Origin: Geofilum rhodophaeum
Lineage (GTDB): Bacteria; Bacteroidota; Bacteroidia; Bacteroidales; Marinilabiliaceae
DNA: 64,000 nt
Direction: 5' to 3'
Assembly: GCF_002210225.1 (NCBI RefSeq)
Contig: NZ_MWUJ01000004.1
Location: 186,001-250,000, forward strand
In this document: positions 50,049 to 58,667 of the stretch, piece after piece
Numbering within the stretch: the first letter of the stretch is position 1
How the letters are laid out: each line of letters begins with the position of its first letter
The notes under the pieces: generated by a model
Databases searched by the model: none
The model's input: the letters and a program-made list of their open reading frames with translations, nothing else
Told to the model about the DNA's origin: nothing
Translations under genes and position numbers: made by a program

Positions 50049-51419
50049 TTATTGGTCCCACAGGCCCCTTGCCTTGCCCGACAAAATGCGATGGGTTTGC
50101 AAAGGAACATAAAGCAGTCCCACACCATTGACCAGAGCAATGGCCAGGATGACACCGGAAACCCCCAGGGGCGATTTTACCAGGGCCACTGCCAGAGGAA
50201 TAAAAACCAGGGTTTGTACCACCACCACCCGAATGGTGAGTTTGAGTTTGCCAAAACCATTTATGAATTGCGTGTAGGGCGACAACACGACATTGACCAG
50301 GGCATAAAGAGCCATACAACACGACAACAGCCAGGGAATCTCAACCCTGCTGCCCACCCACAGCTTATAAACCAGAGAGCTGCACGCCAACATCAAAAAA
50401 ATACCTGCGACAAACAAAAGAGAGGCCCAATTCAGTCGTCGAAGCGTATGCTTCAGCCAGGGAAAATCACCTTTAACATAGGCCTCGGTAACCGCCGACC
50501 AAATGGGCGTCATGATAATGGCATAGACCATTACCGGAAGTGAAAAATACTTATAAGCCACATTATATACAGTGACCGCCTCGGGCCCCAACAATTGAAT
50601 GATGATCATATTGGAGGTCATAAACAAGACCACTGCCGACATTTGAATCACAAAAAACTTTTGGCCCAAAGTCATCAAGTCGCGCGACAAACTAAAATTG
50701 ATACAACGCCACGAGGGCCGGTAAGACCGGTAGCGCCCCCTAAACAGTACCACCGTAGCCACCAGCAGAATCATTGCTGGAATTACACTCAGCAACAAAC
50801 CCAAAATAATGAGCGATCCTTGCTGATTGACTTTTATCAACAGCACAATCAATACCAGGGTAAGCACATTGCCCAAGGGCATAAAAGCGTTGTAAACCGC
50901 CGGACGCTGATCGGCAATAAGTATAACGCCAATGAGTTTAAGCACAAAACGGAGAATAAAAAAACCAAAGACCAAAGCGGCCAAAAGCGACAATTCTTCA
51001 GGCGGCACAGAAGTGGTATTCAAAATCTTGTCCCAACTCAAAAACGGATTCACAACAAAGAACAACAACAAAACGCCCGAAAAAATCAGTCCCACTACCG
51101 CATAGGTCGTACTGACATACACCCGGGCCAATTCGTGCCTGCCCTGGGCCACCGTTTCGGCAAATTTATTGCGCAAACCGCTGCCCAGTCCGACATTAAA
51201 AAACTCAAACCACCCAATAATCGAAGTCATTGTCAACCAAATACCATAACGCTCACTGTCGAGGTAATCCAGCAAAAGCGGAACATATACAAAGCCGATC
51301 AACACACTCACGCCCTGTAAAAAAAAGGAGTACAAAATATGCTTTTTGGCCCTGACGCTGCGTTCGGGGCCCCGACCAATGAACCGGGTAAGGACTTGCT
51401 GCCAAATTTGCTTGCTCAT
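50049..51419 (-). CDS. Oligosaccharide flippase (Wzx-like, MOP superfamily)
   Basis: A 456-aa inner-membrane protein with about 12-14 hydrophobic helices, of the polysaccharide biosynthesis/Wzx family that flips lipid-linked repeat units to the periplasm. Family-like features are the amphipathic start (KKHILYSFFLQGVSVLIGFV), YVPLLLDYLDSERYGIWLTM and IGWFEFFNVGLGSGLRNKFA. The ATG at 51419 (MSKQIWQQVL) is preferred to a TTG one codon earlier. The substrate is presumably the glycan built by the surrounding glycosyltransferases. Confidence 0.92.
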   Translation of the reverse strand: MSKQIWQQVLTRFIGRGPERSVRAKKHILYSFFLQGVSVLIGFVYVPLLLDYLDSERYGIWLTMTSIIGWFEFFNVGLGSGLRNKFAETVAQGRHELARVYVSTTYAVVGLIFSGVLLLFFVVNPFLSWDKILNTTSVPPEELSLLAALVFGFFILRFVLKLIGVILIADQRPAVYNAFMPLGNVLTLVLIVLLIKVNQQGSLIILGLLLSVIPAMILLVATVVLFRGRYRSYRPSWRCINFSLSRDLMTLGQKFFVIQMSAVVLFMTSNMIIIQLLGPEAVTVYNVAYKYFSLPVMVYAIIMTPIWSAVTEAYVKGDFPWLKHTLRRLNWASLLFVAGIFLMLACSSLVYKLWVGSRVEIPWLLSCCMALYALVNVVLSPYTQFINGFGKLKLTIRVVVVQTLVFIPLAVALVKSPLGVSGVILAIALVNGVGLLYVPLQTHRILSGKARGLWDQ

Positions 51420-51434
51420 CAATTTTTCGTTGGC

Positions 51435-52598
51435 TTAAACCGAGGCTCCGGCATGGTGGGTGGTAAAACAATGCGACAATAAGGCGCCGACTCGTTCCAG
51501 ATCATCGGCATCCATGTTGGTGGCGGAGGGCAAACAAAGCCCAAAATCAAAAATATGCTCGGCCGTACCGTTGATGTAGGCCGGACAATCTTTAAAAACG
51601 GGCTGCAAATGCATGGGTTTCCAGGCGGGACGTGACTCTACATTGTCGCTTTCGAGATACAGGCGCAAGTCCTCCCGCCCAAATCCACAAACCAGGGGAT
51701 CAATCAACACCGTGGTCAGCCAGTAGTTGGAAAAATAATCCCCAGCGGGTTCTGAAAGGAACTGCAAACCCGGCACCCCTCCAAATCGCGCCAGATAGAA
51801 GTCGTGCAAAGCTCTTTTTTGTGCCACACGCTGCTCCAGGACCTCCATCTGTCCCAACCCGATACCCGCCAAAACATTGCTGAGTCGGTAATTATACCCA
51901 ATGCAGCTGTGCTGGTAGTGGGGCGCATGATCGCGCGCCTGAGTGGCATAAAAGCGTGCTTTGGCGATCAACTCACCATCGTCGCTGGCCAGGGCCCCTC
52001 CTCCTGAGGTGGTAATGATTTTATTGCCATTGAACGAAAAAGCCGCCACACGCCCAAAAGACCCCACCGCCCGACCTTTGTAGCGACTGCCCAGTGCCTC
52101 CGTGGCATCCTCAACGACGGGGATTTGATACCGGTCTGCAACGGCCATTATCGCTTCCATATTGGCCGGCATTCCATAAATATGTACCGGCACAATGGCT
52201 TTGGGCAACTTACCCTTGACCAGTCTGTCCAAAATGGCCTCTTCGAGCAAAACCGGATCCATATTCCAGGTGCCCGGCTCTGAGTCGATGAGTACGGGAG
52301 TGGCCCCCAAATAAACAATCGGGTTGACGGTCGCCGCAAAAGTCATCGTAGCGGTCAGCACCTCATCTCCGGCTTGTACGCCACAAAGCAAAAGACCCAA
52401 ATGAAGGGCTGCCGAGCCCGAAGACAGCGCAGCGACATGCTTCACCCCCAAATAATTGGCCAAGACCTGCTCAAACTTCTCAATATTGGGCCCCACAGGG
52501 GCAATCCAATTTTGTGCAAAAGCCTCGCAGATGTATGGCAACTCCTGCCCGCCCATATGGGGACAAGCCAGGTAAATACGCTTGTTTTGTTTATCCAT
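51435..52598 (-). CDS. DegT/DnrJ/EryC1/StrS aminotransferase (PglE-like)
   Basis: A 387-aa PLP-dependent aminotransferase that converts a nucleotide-linked keto sugar to a 4-amino sugar. The PLP lysine is in AFSFNGNKIITTSGGG, and SSGSAALHLGLLLCGVQAGD and PVHIYGMPANMEAIM are typical of the family. It is close to enzymes making UDP-bacillosamine-type sugars. Its gene follows the PglD-like acyltransferase gene by 11 bp. The required 4,6-dehydratase is not in the window. Confidence 0.92.
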   Translation of the reverse strand: MDKQNKRIYLACPHMGGQELPYICEAFAQNWIAPVGPNIEKFEQVLANYLGVKHVAALSSGSAALHLGLLLCGVQAGDEVLTATMTFAATVNPIVYLGATPVLIDSEPGTWNMDPVLLEEAILDRLVKGKLPKAIVPVHIYGMPANMEAIMAVADRYQIPVVEDATEALGSRYKGRAVGSFGRVAAFSFNGNKIITTSGGGALASDDGELIAKARFYATQARDHAPHYQHSCIGYNYRLSNVLAGIGLGQMEVLEQRVAQKRALHDFYLARFGGVPGLQFLSEPAGDYFSNYWLTTVLIDPLVCGFGREDLRLYLESDNVESRPAWKPMHLQPVFKDCPAYINGTAEHIFDFGLCLPSATNMDADDLERVGALLSHCFTTHHAGASV

Positions 52599-52609
52599 AG
52601 CTTTTGGTG

Positions 52610-53278
52610 TTAATCCTGATTAGCGAGCGGTTGTCCCACAGCCACCAATCGTTCTTTGTAACGAAAAAATACAACGGTATCGTCCTTAACCTTGCGGTCG
52701 AGGACCATACCTGCAGCTATCTGATTGCGATCCCCTATTTCTGAATGGGGCAGGGTGGCGCTGTTGATTCCGAAAAGATTGTCGCTGCCCACCCGGGTAA
52801 AACCGGAAAGAGAAACATTGGGACCAATAAAATTGAAATCGCCCAGGCAGGTGTCGTGCCCGAGACTGCAGCGGGCATTTAAAAAATTGAAGGCCCCAAT
52901 CCGTACATTGGGCCCCAGATTGGCGTAGGGACCAACCACATTGCCGGGCCCTATTGAAGCGCTGGGAGACACCCAGGCGCTGGGATGAATAAAAGTGGCA
53001 AAGCGGGCTCCTTGTTCTAAAAAGAGCTCCACAAAGCGCCGACGGTACTTCAAATTGGCAATACCTATCAGGTAATGGCAATCGCTGCGCACCCGATGCG
53101 CAGCAATGCTGCCCAGCCAGGGTGCTGAAAAGCGATAACGCTCGTAATTGGCCGACGAATCGTCAAGGTAACCCAGGAGCTTCCACAAACCGCCCTCTTC
53201 GGGGGACTGGGAAAAATGCAGATAGTCGTCCAGCTCGGCACCGTGACCACCGGCACCTATAATAATGAGATTTTTCAT
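52610..53278 (-). CDS. NeuD/PglD-like sugar N-acyltransferase
   Basis: A 222-aa protein with an N-terminal Rossmann-like nucleotide-sugar-binding part (MKNLIIIGAGGHGAELDDYL) and a C-terminal left-handed beta-helix of hexapeptide repeats (WVSPSASIGPGNVVGPYANL, IGDRNQIAAGMVLDRKVKD). PglD and NeuD relatives transfer acetyl groups to the 4-amino group of UDP-sugars or to sialic acids. Next to a dedicated ACP, ketosynthase and SDR it may instead use a hydroxyacyl thioester (inference). Confidence 0.88.
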   Translation of the reverse strand: MKNLIIIGAGGHGAELDDYLHFSQSPEEGGLWKLLGYLDDSSANYERYRFSAPWLGSIAAHRVRSDCHYLIGIANLKYRRRFVELFLEQGARFATFIHPSAWVSPSASIGPGNVVGPYANLGPNVRIGAFNFLNARCSLGHDTCLGDFNFIGPNVSLSGFTRVGSDNLFGINSATLPHSEIGDRNQIAAGMVLDRKVKDDTVVFFRYKERLVAVGQPLANQD

Positions 53279-53290
53279 AGAAAGACTGGT

Positions 53291-54052
53291 TTATTGACTC
53301 GTATAGCCCCCGTCCACCACCAGATTGCTACCCGTTATCCATCGGGCCGCATCCGAAAGCAAATAAACGCAGGCTGCCGCCACATCGTCCGCCTCACCCA
53401 GGCCCAAAGGATGTCGGGCCCGGATTTCGGCCAGCGCCTGTTCGTCACGGCTGTAAACTGCTGCGGCCGACATGGGGGTAGCGACTACACCGGGACTGAT
53501 GCAATTGAAGCGGATTTTGCGCGGAGCGTACTCCAAAGCCAGGGAACGGGAGGCCGACAGCAAGGCCCCTTTGGTCATTCCGTACAGGGTTTTACCCGGG
53601 CTGCCGGTGAGGCCCATAACCGAGGACAAAAAAACCACACTGCCTCCGGCTTCGGAAAACAAGGCGGGCTTTAAGAGGCGACGGGTAAGGTGCAGGGCCG
53701 CAAAAACATTGGTTTCGAAAAACTGTTGCAGATGCTGTTCACGCACCATGCGAAAGGGCAAGGTGGTAGAGATACCTGCACAGTGCACCATTCCCGAGAG
53801 AGGGGACAGCAAAACACCGGGCAGCAGGGCTTCCAAAGCCTCCTGATCACAAAGGTCCACACTCAAAACCCGGTGAAAATCCGGCCTCCCGGTCATCCCC
53901 AGGGTCTCGGCCAGTCGTTCGGCATTGCGACCCAACATCAAAACCCGCGCGCCCTGTTGGGCACACAACAGGGCTGTGGCCCGACCTATGCCTGAAGAAG
54001 CACCGGTAACCAGAATGGTCTTATCTGCTAAAGAAAAAGGGGAAGTTGTCAT
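53291..54052 (-). CDS. SDR-family oxidoreductase (FabG-like)
   Basis: A 253-aa classical short-chain dehydrogenase. The cofactor motif TGASSGIG is near residue 16 ([17 protein letters not shown]). The catalytic Ser is in [14 protein letters not shown] and the YxxxK in [11 protein letters not shown]. The end [15 protein letters not shown] is FabG-like. The ATG at 54052 ([11 protein letters not shown]) is chosen because the longer frame overlaps the ketosynthase gene. Lying between the KAS III and acyltransferase genes, it probably reduces a 3-ketoacyl-ACP to the 3-hydroxyacyl form; reduction of a sugar is the alternative. Confidence 0.88.
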   Translation of the reverse strand: MTTSPFSLADKTILVTGASSGIGRATALLCAQQGARVLMLGRNAERLAETLGMTGRPDFHRVLSVDLCDQEALEALLPGVLLSPLSGMVHCAGISTTLPFRMVREQHLQQFFETNVFAALHLTRRLLKPALFSEAGGSVVFLSSVMGLTGSPGKTLYGMTKGALLSASRSLALEYAPRKIRFNCISPGVVATPMSAAAVYSRDEQALAEIRARHPLGLGEADDVAAACVYLLSDAARWITGSNLVVDGGYTSQ

Positions 54053-54063
54053 AGATTCTCCGC

Positions 54064-55125
54064 TTAATCCACCTCCACAATGCGACTCAGGTGACAATTG
54101 TGCAGGTCGAGGACTGCCGAAGCCCAGGACATTCCCACGCCAAAACCGCTCATCAGCACCCGCTGATGAGCTTTCAGCTTTCCACCCAATTCAGACACCA
54201 GGGTAAGGGGAATAGATACCGACGAGGTATTGCCGTACTTAGCAATGGAGGAAGGTACCCGCTCGCGGTCCAGTTTGAGCTTCTTAATCAAATAATCGTT
54301 CATGTAGTTGTTGGCCTGATGCAGCAGCACATAATCCATTTCGTGTGCGGTGCAGCCCACCCGCTCCAACAGCTGCCTAACATCGCGCGGCACCTCACTG
54401 AGTAAAAAGTTAAACACATCGGCACCATGCATGTAAGCCTGCTCATCGGACCGGATGTTGCCTTCCTCATCGACCACCCGCTCGACCAGGGTATCCGGAG
54501 AACTGGGCTTACGGTAACCGCCTGCCTCAATCTTAATCAAATCAGCCCTGGAACCGTCGGAATTCAAGGAGAACCAACTGTGTCCATAAGCGGCATCCCT
54601 ATCGATGAGGGCAGCAACGCCCCCATCTCCAAACAGAAAAGCAGTCTTGCGGTCGCGCGGCGAATACACTTTACTCCGGGTCTCCCCATCGAGCAACAAA
54701 GCCTTTCGCAAACCCTGCTGCTGCATTAAAGCATACACCACAGAGAGTCCGTACAGAAACCCCGAACAACCCAGGCCGATATCGAAGGCTATGGTCGATT
54801 TACTCAGGCCCAACCGTTCCTGAAGAAGAATAGAGGTCGCAGGCATCCGATAATCGGGGGTTTGAGAAACAAACACCAGCAAATCAATGTCGCTGCGATC
54901 CACCGACATATCGTTCAACAAGCTGTCGGCCGCTGCAAAGCAGAGGTCCGACGCGCAGGTGGTGGCGGCGGCAAAACGCCGCTGCCGAATACCTGTCTTG
55001 GCCACAATATCGGCCGCATCCTGCGCACTAAAATGAGTGGTATACTTCAGGTTATCAATAATCTGCCGCGGAACCGCAGCCCCCAAACCCGCAATACCCA
55101 CTCCTTCAAATTCGAGATAAGCCAT
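54064..55125 (-). CDS. 3-oxoacyl-ACP synthase III-like ketosynthase (FabH-like)
   Basis: A 353-aa thiolase-fold enzyme that condenses an acyl-CoA with malonyl-ACP. The Cys-His-Asn triad is visible: Cys in [16 protein letters not shown], His in [15 protein letters not shown] and Asn in [13 protein letters not shown]. The ATG at 55125 ([13 protein letters not shown]) fits the family start. The gene is 7 bp after a dedicated ACP gene and 11 bp before the SDR gene, so the three together can make a short hydroxyacyl-ACP outside primary fatty-acid synthesis. Confidence 0.92.
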   Translation of the reverse strand: MAYLEFEGVGIAGLGAAVPRQIIDNLKYTTHFSAQDAADIVAKTGIRQRRFAAATTCASDLCFAAADSLLNDMSVDRSDIDLLVFVSQTPDYRMPATSILLQERLGLSKSTIAFDIGLGCSGFLYGLSVVYALMQQQGLRKALLLDGETRSKVYSPRDRKTAFLFGDGGVAALIDRDAAYGHSWFSLNSDGSRADLIKIEAGGYRKPSSPDTLVERVVDEEGNIRSDEQAYMHGADVFNFLLSEVPRDVRQLLERVGCTAHEMDYVLLHQANNYMNDYLIKKLKLDRERVPSSIAKYGNTSSVSIPLTLVSELGGKLKAHQRVLMSGFGVGMSWASAVLDLHNCHLSRIVEVD

Positions 55126-55132
55126 AATGCGT

Positions 55133-55363
55133 TCAACTTGCCAAACGTTTTTGGACTTCCTTAAGCACATCGCCTACAGTAAGCAGACGCTCAAAGGCTG
55201 CATGCTCAATAACCACCTCGTACTCCTCGTCGAGCATAGCAATAAGCGAAAGCTGTCCCAACGACGACCACTCGTCAAATTCTCTAAAAACATCATCGAG
55301 TGCCACATCCCGATCTTCGATCTCCAGCGCCTCCTTAAAGGCATTCAAAAATTGCTTTTCCAT
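55133..55363 (-). CDS. Acyl carrier protein of the polysaccharide cluster
   Basis: A 76-aa ACP with the phosphopantetheine serine at about Ser34 in FDEWSSLGQLSLIAMLDEEY, acidic helices and normal length. It is clearly different from the ACP at 38829 and from the housekeeping DSLD type. It precedes the FabH-like gene by 7 bp and probably carries its product. Confidence 0.88.
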   Translation of the reverse strand: MEKQFLNAFKEALEIEDRDVALDDVFREFDEWSSLGQLSLIAMLDEEYEVVIEHAAFERLLTVGDVLKEVQKRLAS

Positions 55364-55393
55364 AGTTCTTTGATTTAGTAATGATTGTTTGTT

Positions 55394-55996
55394 CTATTTT
55401 CCAGTAAAAGCCGGCATGGTGGTCTGCTCATCGCGGTCGACCGACTCCCGCAAGAGCACTTTCAGCAACGTCCGCCACAAGATTTTTAAATCAAGGACCA
55501 GACTCACATGATCCACATAGTAGATATCCAATTCAAACTTTTCGTTCCAAGTGATGGCATTGCGCCCATTAACCTGGGCCCAGCCGGTAATACCCGGTCG
55601 AACCTCATGCCTTCGTTGCTGCCTGCTGTTGTACAAGGCCAGGTAGCGTACCAAAAGGGGGCGGGGACCAACCAGACTCATATCGCCTTTGAGCACATTC
55701 AGCAGGTTGGGCAGCTCGTCGAGCGAGAGACTGCGAACCAGGCGACCCATGGCGGTCAGCCGCTCTTTATCGGGCAACAAACGCCCGTCGCTGTCGTAAA
55801 GCTCCCGCATGGTTTTGAGCTTGAGCAAACGAAAAACCTGGCCCCCCTTACCGGGCCGCTCCTGTACAAACCACGGTCGCCCATGAAGTCCCGGAGCCAA
55901 CAACAACAAGAGCAATAAAAGCAGGGGCCACAAAAGCAGCAACAAAATCAAGGCGACTATAAAATCAAAAAAGCGCTTAAAAAAATGCCGGTACAT
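55394..55996 (-). CDS. Initiating sugar-phosphate transferase (PglC-like)
   Basis: A 200-aa monotopic phosphoglycosyl transferase that moves a sugar phosphate from a UDP-sugar to undecaprenyl phosphate, starting the repeat unit. The membrane re-entrant helix (FFKRFFDFIVALILLLLLWP) is followed by RLLKLKTM, the catalytic Asp-Glu pair in SLSLDELPNLLNVL, and MSLVGPRPLL and GITGWAQVNGRN. The ATG at 55996 (MYRHFFKRFF) fits PglC relatives better than 56014. It overlaps the deacetylase gene by 20 bp. The small size suggests a UDP-diacetamido sugar as substrate, in line with the adjacent PglD/PglE-like genes. Confidence 0.92.
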   Translation of the reverse strand: MYRHFFKRFFDFIVALILLLLLWPLLLLLLLLLAPGLHGRPWFVQERPGKGGQVFRLLKLKTMRELYDSDGRLLPDKERLTAMGRLVRSLSLDELPNLLNVLKGDMSLVGPRPLLVRYLALYNSRQQRRHEVRPGITGWAQVNGRNAITWNEKFELDIYYVDHVSLVLDLKILWRTLLKVLLRESVDRDEQTTMPAFTGK

Positions 55997-56855
55997 CTTC
56001 CCGTTTTTTACCATAAGGCAGGGCCCCCTCCTCCAACAGCGAAAGGGCCTCCCCCACGCTCACAAAAGAAAAATCAAGACCCAGACGTTTAAACTTTTCA
56101 AAGGCCTGACCAACGCCGAAGTACGACTGGATATAATGTCGTGAAAGCACCCGTTTCTGTCTGCCATCAAAGTCGCGCAGATGAAAATAGGTCATATTGT
56201 AGACAGAACGACTCATCAACCTATGAATCAAAGCATAAGGCAGCAAGCGAAAATAACCCCCACCCGAAAAAAACACCTTCTGCCCCCCCAAGCGACCAAA
56301 GCTCATCGGCAACTCCCACAAGGGACCACCCGAAGTGGACCAGCGAAAGGGTTGCCCCTGCTCCAATGAAGGCCATCCGCCGCCCCGGCGATTTCCGGGA
56401 AAAAGGGAGCAATCGCAGCGAATACCCTCTTGAATCAACACCTCAAAAGCCCAGGGAGTCGCCGCCGTAATGGAAAATGCCGGCGCCCGGTAAAAATCGA
56501 TGGCGGAACCGACCACTTGAGCAAGTCCGTCAATGGCCCGATGGGTGTCCTCTTCAAAAGCGGAGCGACTGAGTTGCGTTACACGCCGGTGCAAGTCGGA
56601 GTGGCAGCCCACCTCGTGCCCGCGCCCGGCAATGCTTCGAATAACCTGGGGGTGACTGCGAGCCACTGCACCCAGGCAAAAAAAGGTAGCACGGAACTGC
56701 CGCTCCTCCAAAAAATCGAGCAGTTCATTCAGCAAGCGGTCCAGGATGGGCAAATAATAGGCACTCCCTCCCTTGGCGTAAAGCTGGTAAACATACCACT
56801 CTTCCAAATCAAAAGTCAATACATTTAAAGACTCATCTTGCATCTGCCCATCCAT
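55977..56855 (-). CDS. Polysaccharide deacetylase family protein
   Basis: A 292-aa NodB-fold enzyme resembling the DUF3473/exosortase-locus type. LTFDLEEWYVYQLYA holds the motif 1 Asp, GHEVGCHSDLHRRV the metal-binding His pair, and FYRAPAFSITAATPWAFEVL motif 3. It would remove N- or O-acetyl groups from a glycan or its precursor. There is no signal peptide, so it may work in the cytoplasm or be exported in another way. It lies 25 bp after the GNAT gene in the same run. Confidence 0.88.
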   Translation of the reverse strand: MDGQMQDESLNVLTFDLEEWYVYQLYAKGGSAYYLPILDRLLNELLDFLEERQFRATFFCLGAVARSHPQVIRSIAGRGHEVGCHSDLHRRVTQLSRSAFEEDTHRAIDGLAQVVGSAIDFYRAPAFSITAATPWAFEVLIQEGIRCDCSLFPGNRRGGGWPSLEQGQPFRWSTSGGPLWELPMSFGRLGGQKVFFSGGGYFRLLPYALIHRLMSRSVYNMTYFHLRDFDGRQKRVLSRHYIQSYFGVGQAFEKFKRLGLDFSFVSVGEALSLLEEGALPYGKKREDVPAFF

Positions 56856-56880
56856 TTTTTGACTGTGTACGAATAAAGGC

Positions 56881-57867
56881 TTAAACCGAATCGTGTAAGC
56901 CCGCCACCAAACTCCACCTGTCGTAGGTCCTCACCTGAGTCTCCAAACCCCAATCTAAAGGCAGCACCACCATATTTTTATAGGCGTAAGGCACAAAACC
57001 CTGGCGCCACAAACCCGCAGTCCCGTAAAAGCTGTTCTGCATAAGCGCCACATAATTGGCCCCCAAATGGCGGCCTGCACCAACCACCTCTTGCATCACT
57101 TTTGGGAAAAGAGAAGGCGCCCCCAATAAATCAACCACCACCAACTCCCGGTGTGGGCCCTGCTCATTCACCGTAAACACAGCGGCACACGATTTTCGGC
57201 CCTGACTCACCGCCACCATGCCGTAATGCCTAAAAGGATGTTGCAAATAGCGCCATTCAAAAAATCCATTTACCAAGTGGGTCCGGAGCACAGCGTCGTA
57301 GGGACTGATTTGCTGTCCGGCCTCTTCCAAAATATCGACTTGCAAAAGATAGGCATCCTCTAAGGGAAGCGAGCGGGTTTTTCCCCCTGCCTTAAAAGAG
57401 CGCAAGGCGGCCCAGGGACGCAACACCCTAACCATCCAGGGCAGACTGGCTTGCCGGTGCCAACCCAGGGAAAGGTAACCGGGGAGACTGTTTTGATTGG
57501 GGAAATTATAGATCAGACCGATGCCTTCTTCCCGGGCCATTCGCAAACCCTCCAATCGCAGGGTTTTGAACAGTCCCTTTCCACGAAAATCTTTCGCCAC
57601 AGCAGTATCGCAGGGCTGGTAGGCCCTAAGCACCTTACCCCGGAGACTAAAAGACCAACTCCACCAATTGTTGACGGCAACCAGTTGCCCCTGACTCTCG
57701 GCAACCAGGAGCAGCGAAGGGCCAAAGGGACTGTCACAAAACTTCCAGTCCCAATACGCAGCATCGCGCTTTGAGGCGGTGCGCTGTCCCTCCGAAAAAA
57801 CCTCATTAAGCAAGGCCAACACCGCAGTCTGGTCGGCCTTTTCGGCCTTTCTCATCACCAAATCCAT
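56881..57867 (-). CDS. GNAT-family acyltransferase of the polysaccharide cluster
   Basis: A 328-aa protein with two GNAT-like halves. The acetyl-CoA loop is in DTAVAKDFRGKGLFKTLRL and the N-terminal part reads AEKADQTAVLALLNEVFSEG. Similar proteins are frequent in Bacteroidota and archaeal capsule clusters and are thought to N-acylate amino sugars. The open frame begins with TTG at 57882; the ATG at 57867 is more likely and leaves 11 bp after the GT2 gene. The substrate is unknown. Confidence 0.82.
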   Translation of the reverse strand: MDLVMRKAEKADQTAVLALLNEVFSEGQRTASKRDAAYWDWKFCDSPFGPSLLLVAESQGQLVAVNNWWSWSFSLRGKVLRAYQPCDTAVAKDFRGKGLFKTLRLEGLRMAREEGIGLIYNFPNQNSLPGYLSLGWHRQASLPWMVRVLRPWAALRSFKAGGKTRSLPLEDAYLLQVDILEEAGQQISPYDAVLRTHLVNGFFEWRYLQHPFRHYGMVAVSQGRKSCAAVFTVNEQGPHRELVVVDLLGAPSLFPKVMQEVVGAGRHLGANYVALMQNSFYGTAGLWRQGFVPYAYKNMVVLPLDWGLETQVRTYDRWSLVAGLHDSV

Positions 57868-57878
57868 AAGCCCTGAAT

Positions 57879-58667
57879 TCAATTAAGCGGTAAAGCTCCT
57901 CGGAGTCGCCATACCGCAGCTCGTACAAACTGCAACGGCTTGCGTAAAAGTTTTAAAGGCACCAGGTAAAACGGGGGAGCCTCCCCGTTTGTCCGCCAAC
58001 AGTCCTTGTGCTGCTTTTGCGCCCGAATATTATTGCGGTAATCACGCGTACTGCGACCACCAATGGCAAAACGAACCACATAGGCATTGAGCCGTTCGAT
58101 GCGCAGACGATGAAAATAGAAATAGCGCAGAAAAAACTCATAATCGGCCCCCGGATGCAGCTCAAGACGATAAAGCCCCAGGCGATCGAGCAGTTCGCGT
58201 CGCAAATAAATGCTCTGATGGGAGGGCATCCAGCCCAGGGGGATGCGCCATCGGCGGAAGGCGGGACTGCGGTTGATGCGCACCGCCCGGCCTTGTTCAT
58301 CCACCATCACGCTGTGTCCGTAAATTACATCGGGCTGTTTGCGGGCAAACAGCGCAACAATACGAGCAATGGTATCCTTATCGTACAAGCGGTCGCCCCC
58401 GTGAATGAGTCCCACCACCTCCCCGGTAGCGGCACGCAAACCCTTATTTATGGCATCGTACAAACCCTTGTCGGGACCGTATAGGATCCGCGCAATTTGG
58501 CCCCGATAACGCTCTACCAGCTCCAGGGTCCCATCGGTCGATCCCCCATCCACCACCAGGTATTCGATATTGGCATAGCTCTGTTGCAATACCGAAAGCA
58601 GGGTGGCCTCAATGACCAAGGCATTGTTGAAGCAAATGGTAACAATGCTGACTTTAATGTTCTCCAT
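57879..58667 (-). CDS. Glycosyltransferase family 2
   Basis: A 262-aa GT-A fold inverting glycosyltransferase. KVSIVTICFNNALVIEATLL and YLVVDGGSTDGTLELVERY form the nucleotide-binding part, GLIHGGDRLYDKDT carries a DxD-like acidic site, and WMPSHQSIYLRRELLDRLG is typical of WcaA-like members. It overlaps the preceding GT4 gene by 14 bp. Confidence 0.92.
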   Translation of the reverse strand: MENIKVSIVTICFNNALVIEATLLSVLQQSYANIEYLVVDGGSTDGTLELVERYRGQIARILYGPDKGLYDAINKGLRAATGEVVGLIHGGDRLYDKDTIARIVALFARKQPDVIYGHSVMVDEQGRAVRINRSPAFRRWRIPLGWMPSHQSIYLRRELLDRLGLYRLELHPGADYEFFLRYFYFHRLRIERLNAYVVRFAIGGRSTRDYRNNIRAQKQHKDCWRTNGEAPPFYLVPLKLLRKPLQFVRAAVWRLRGALPLN

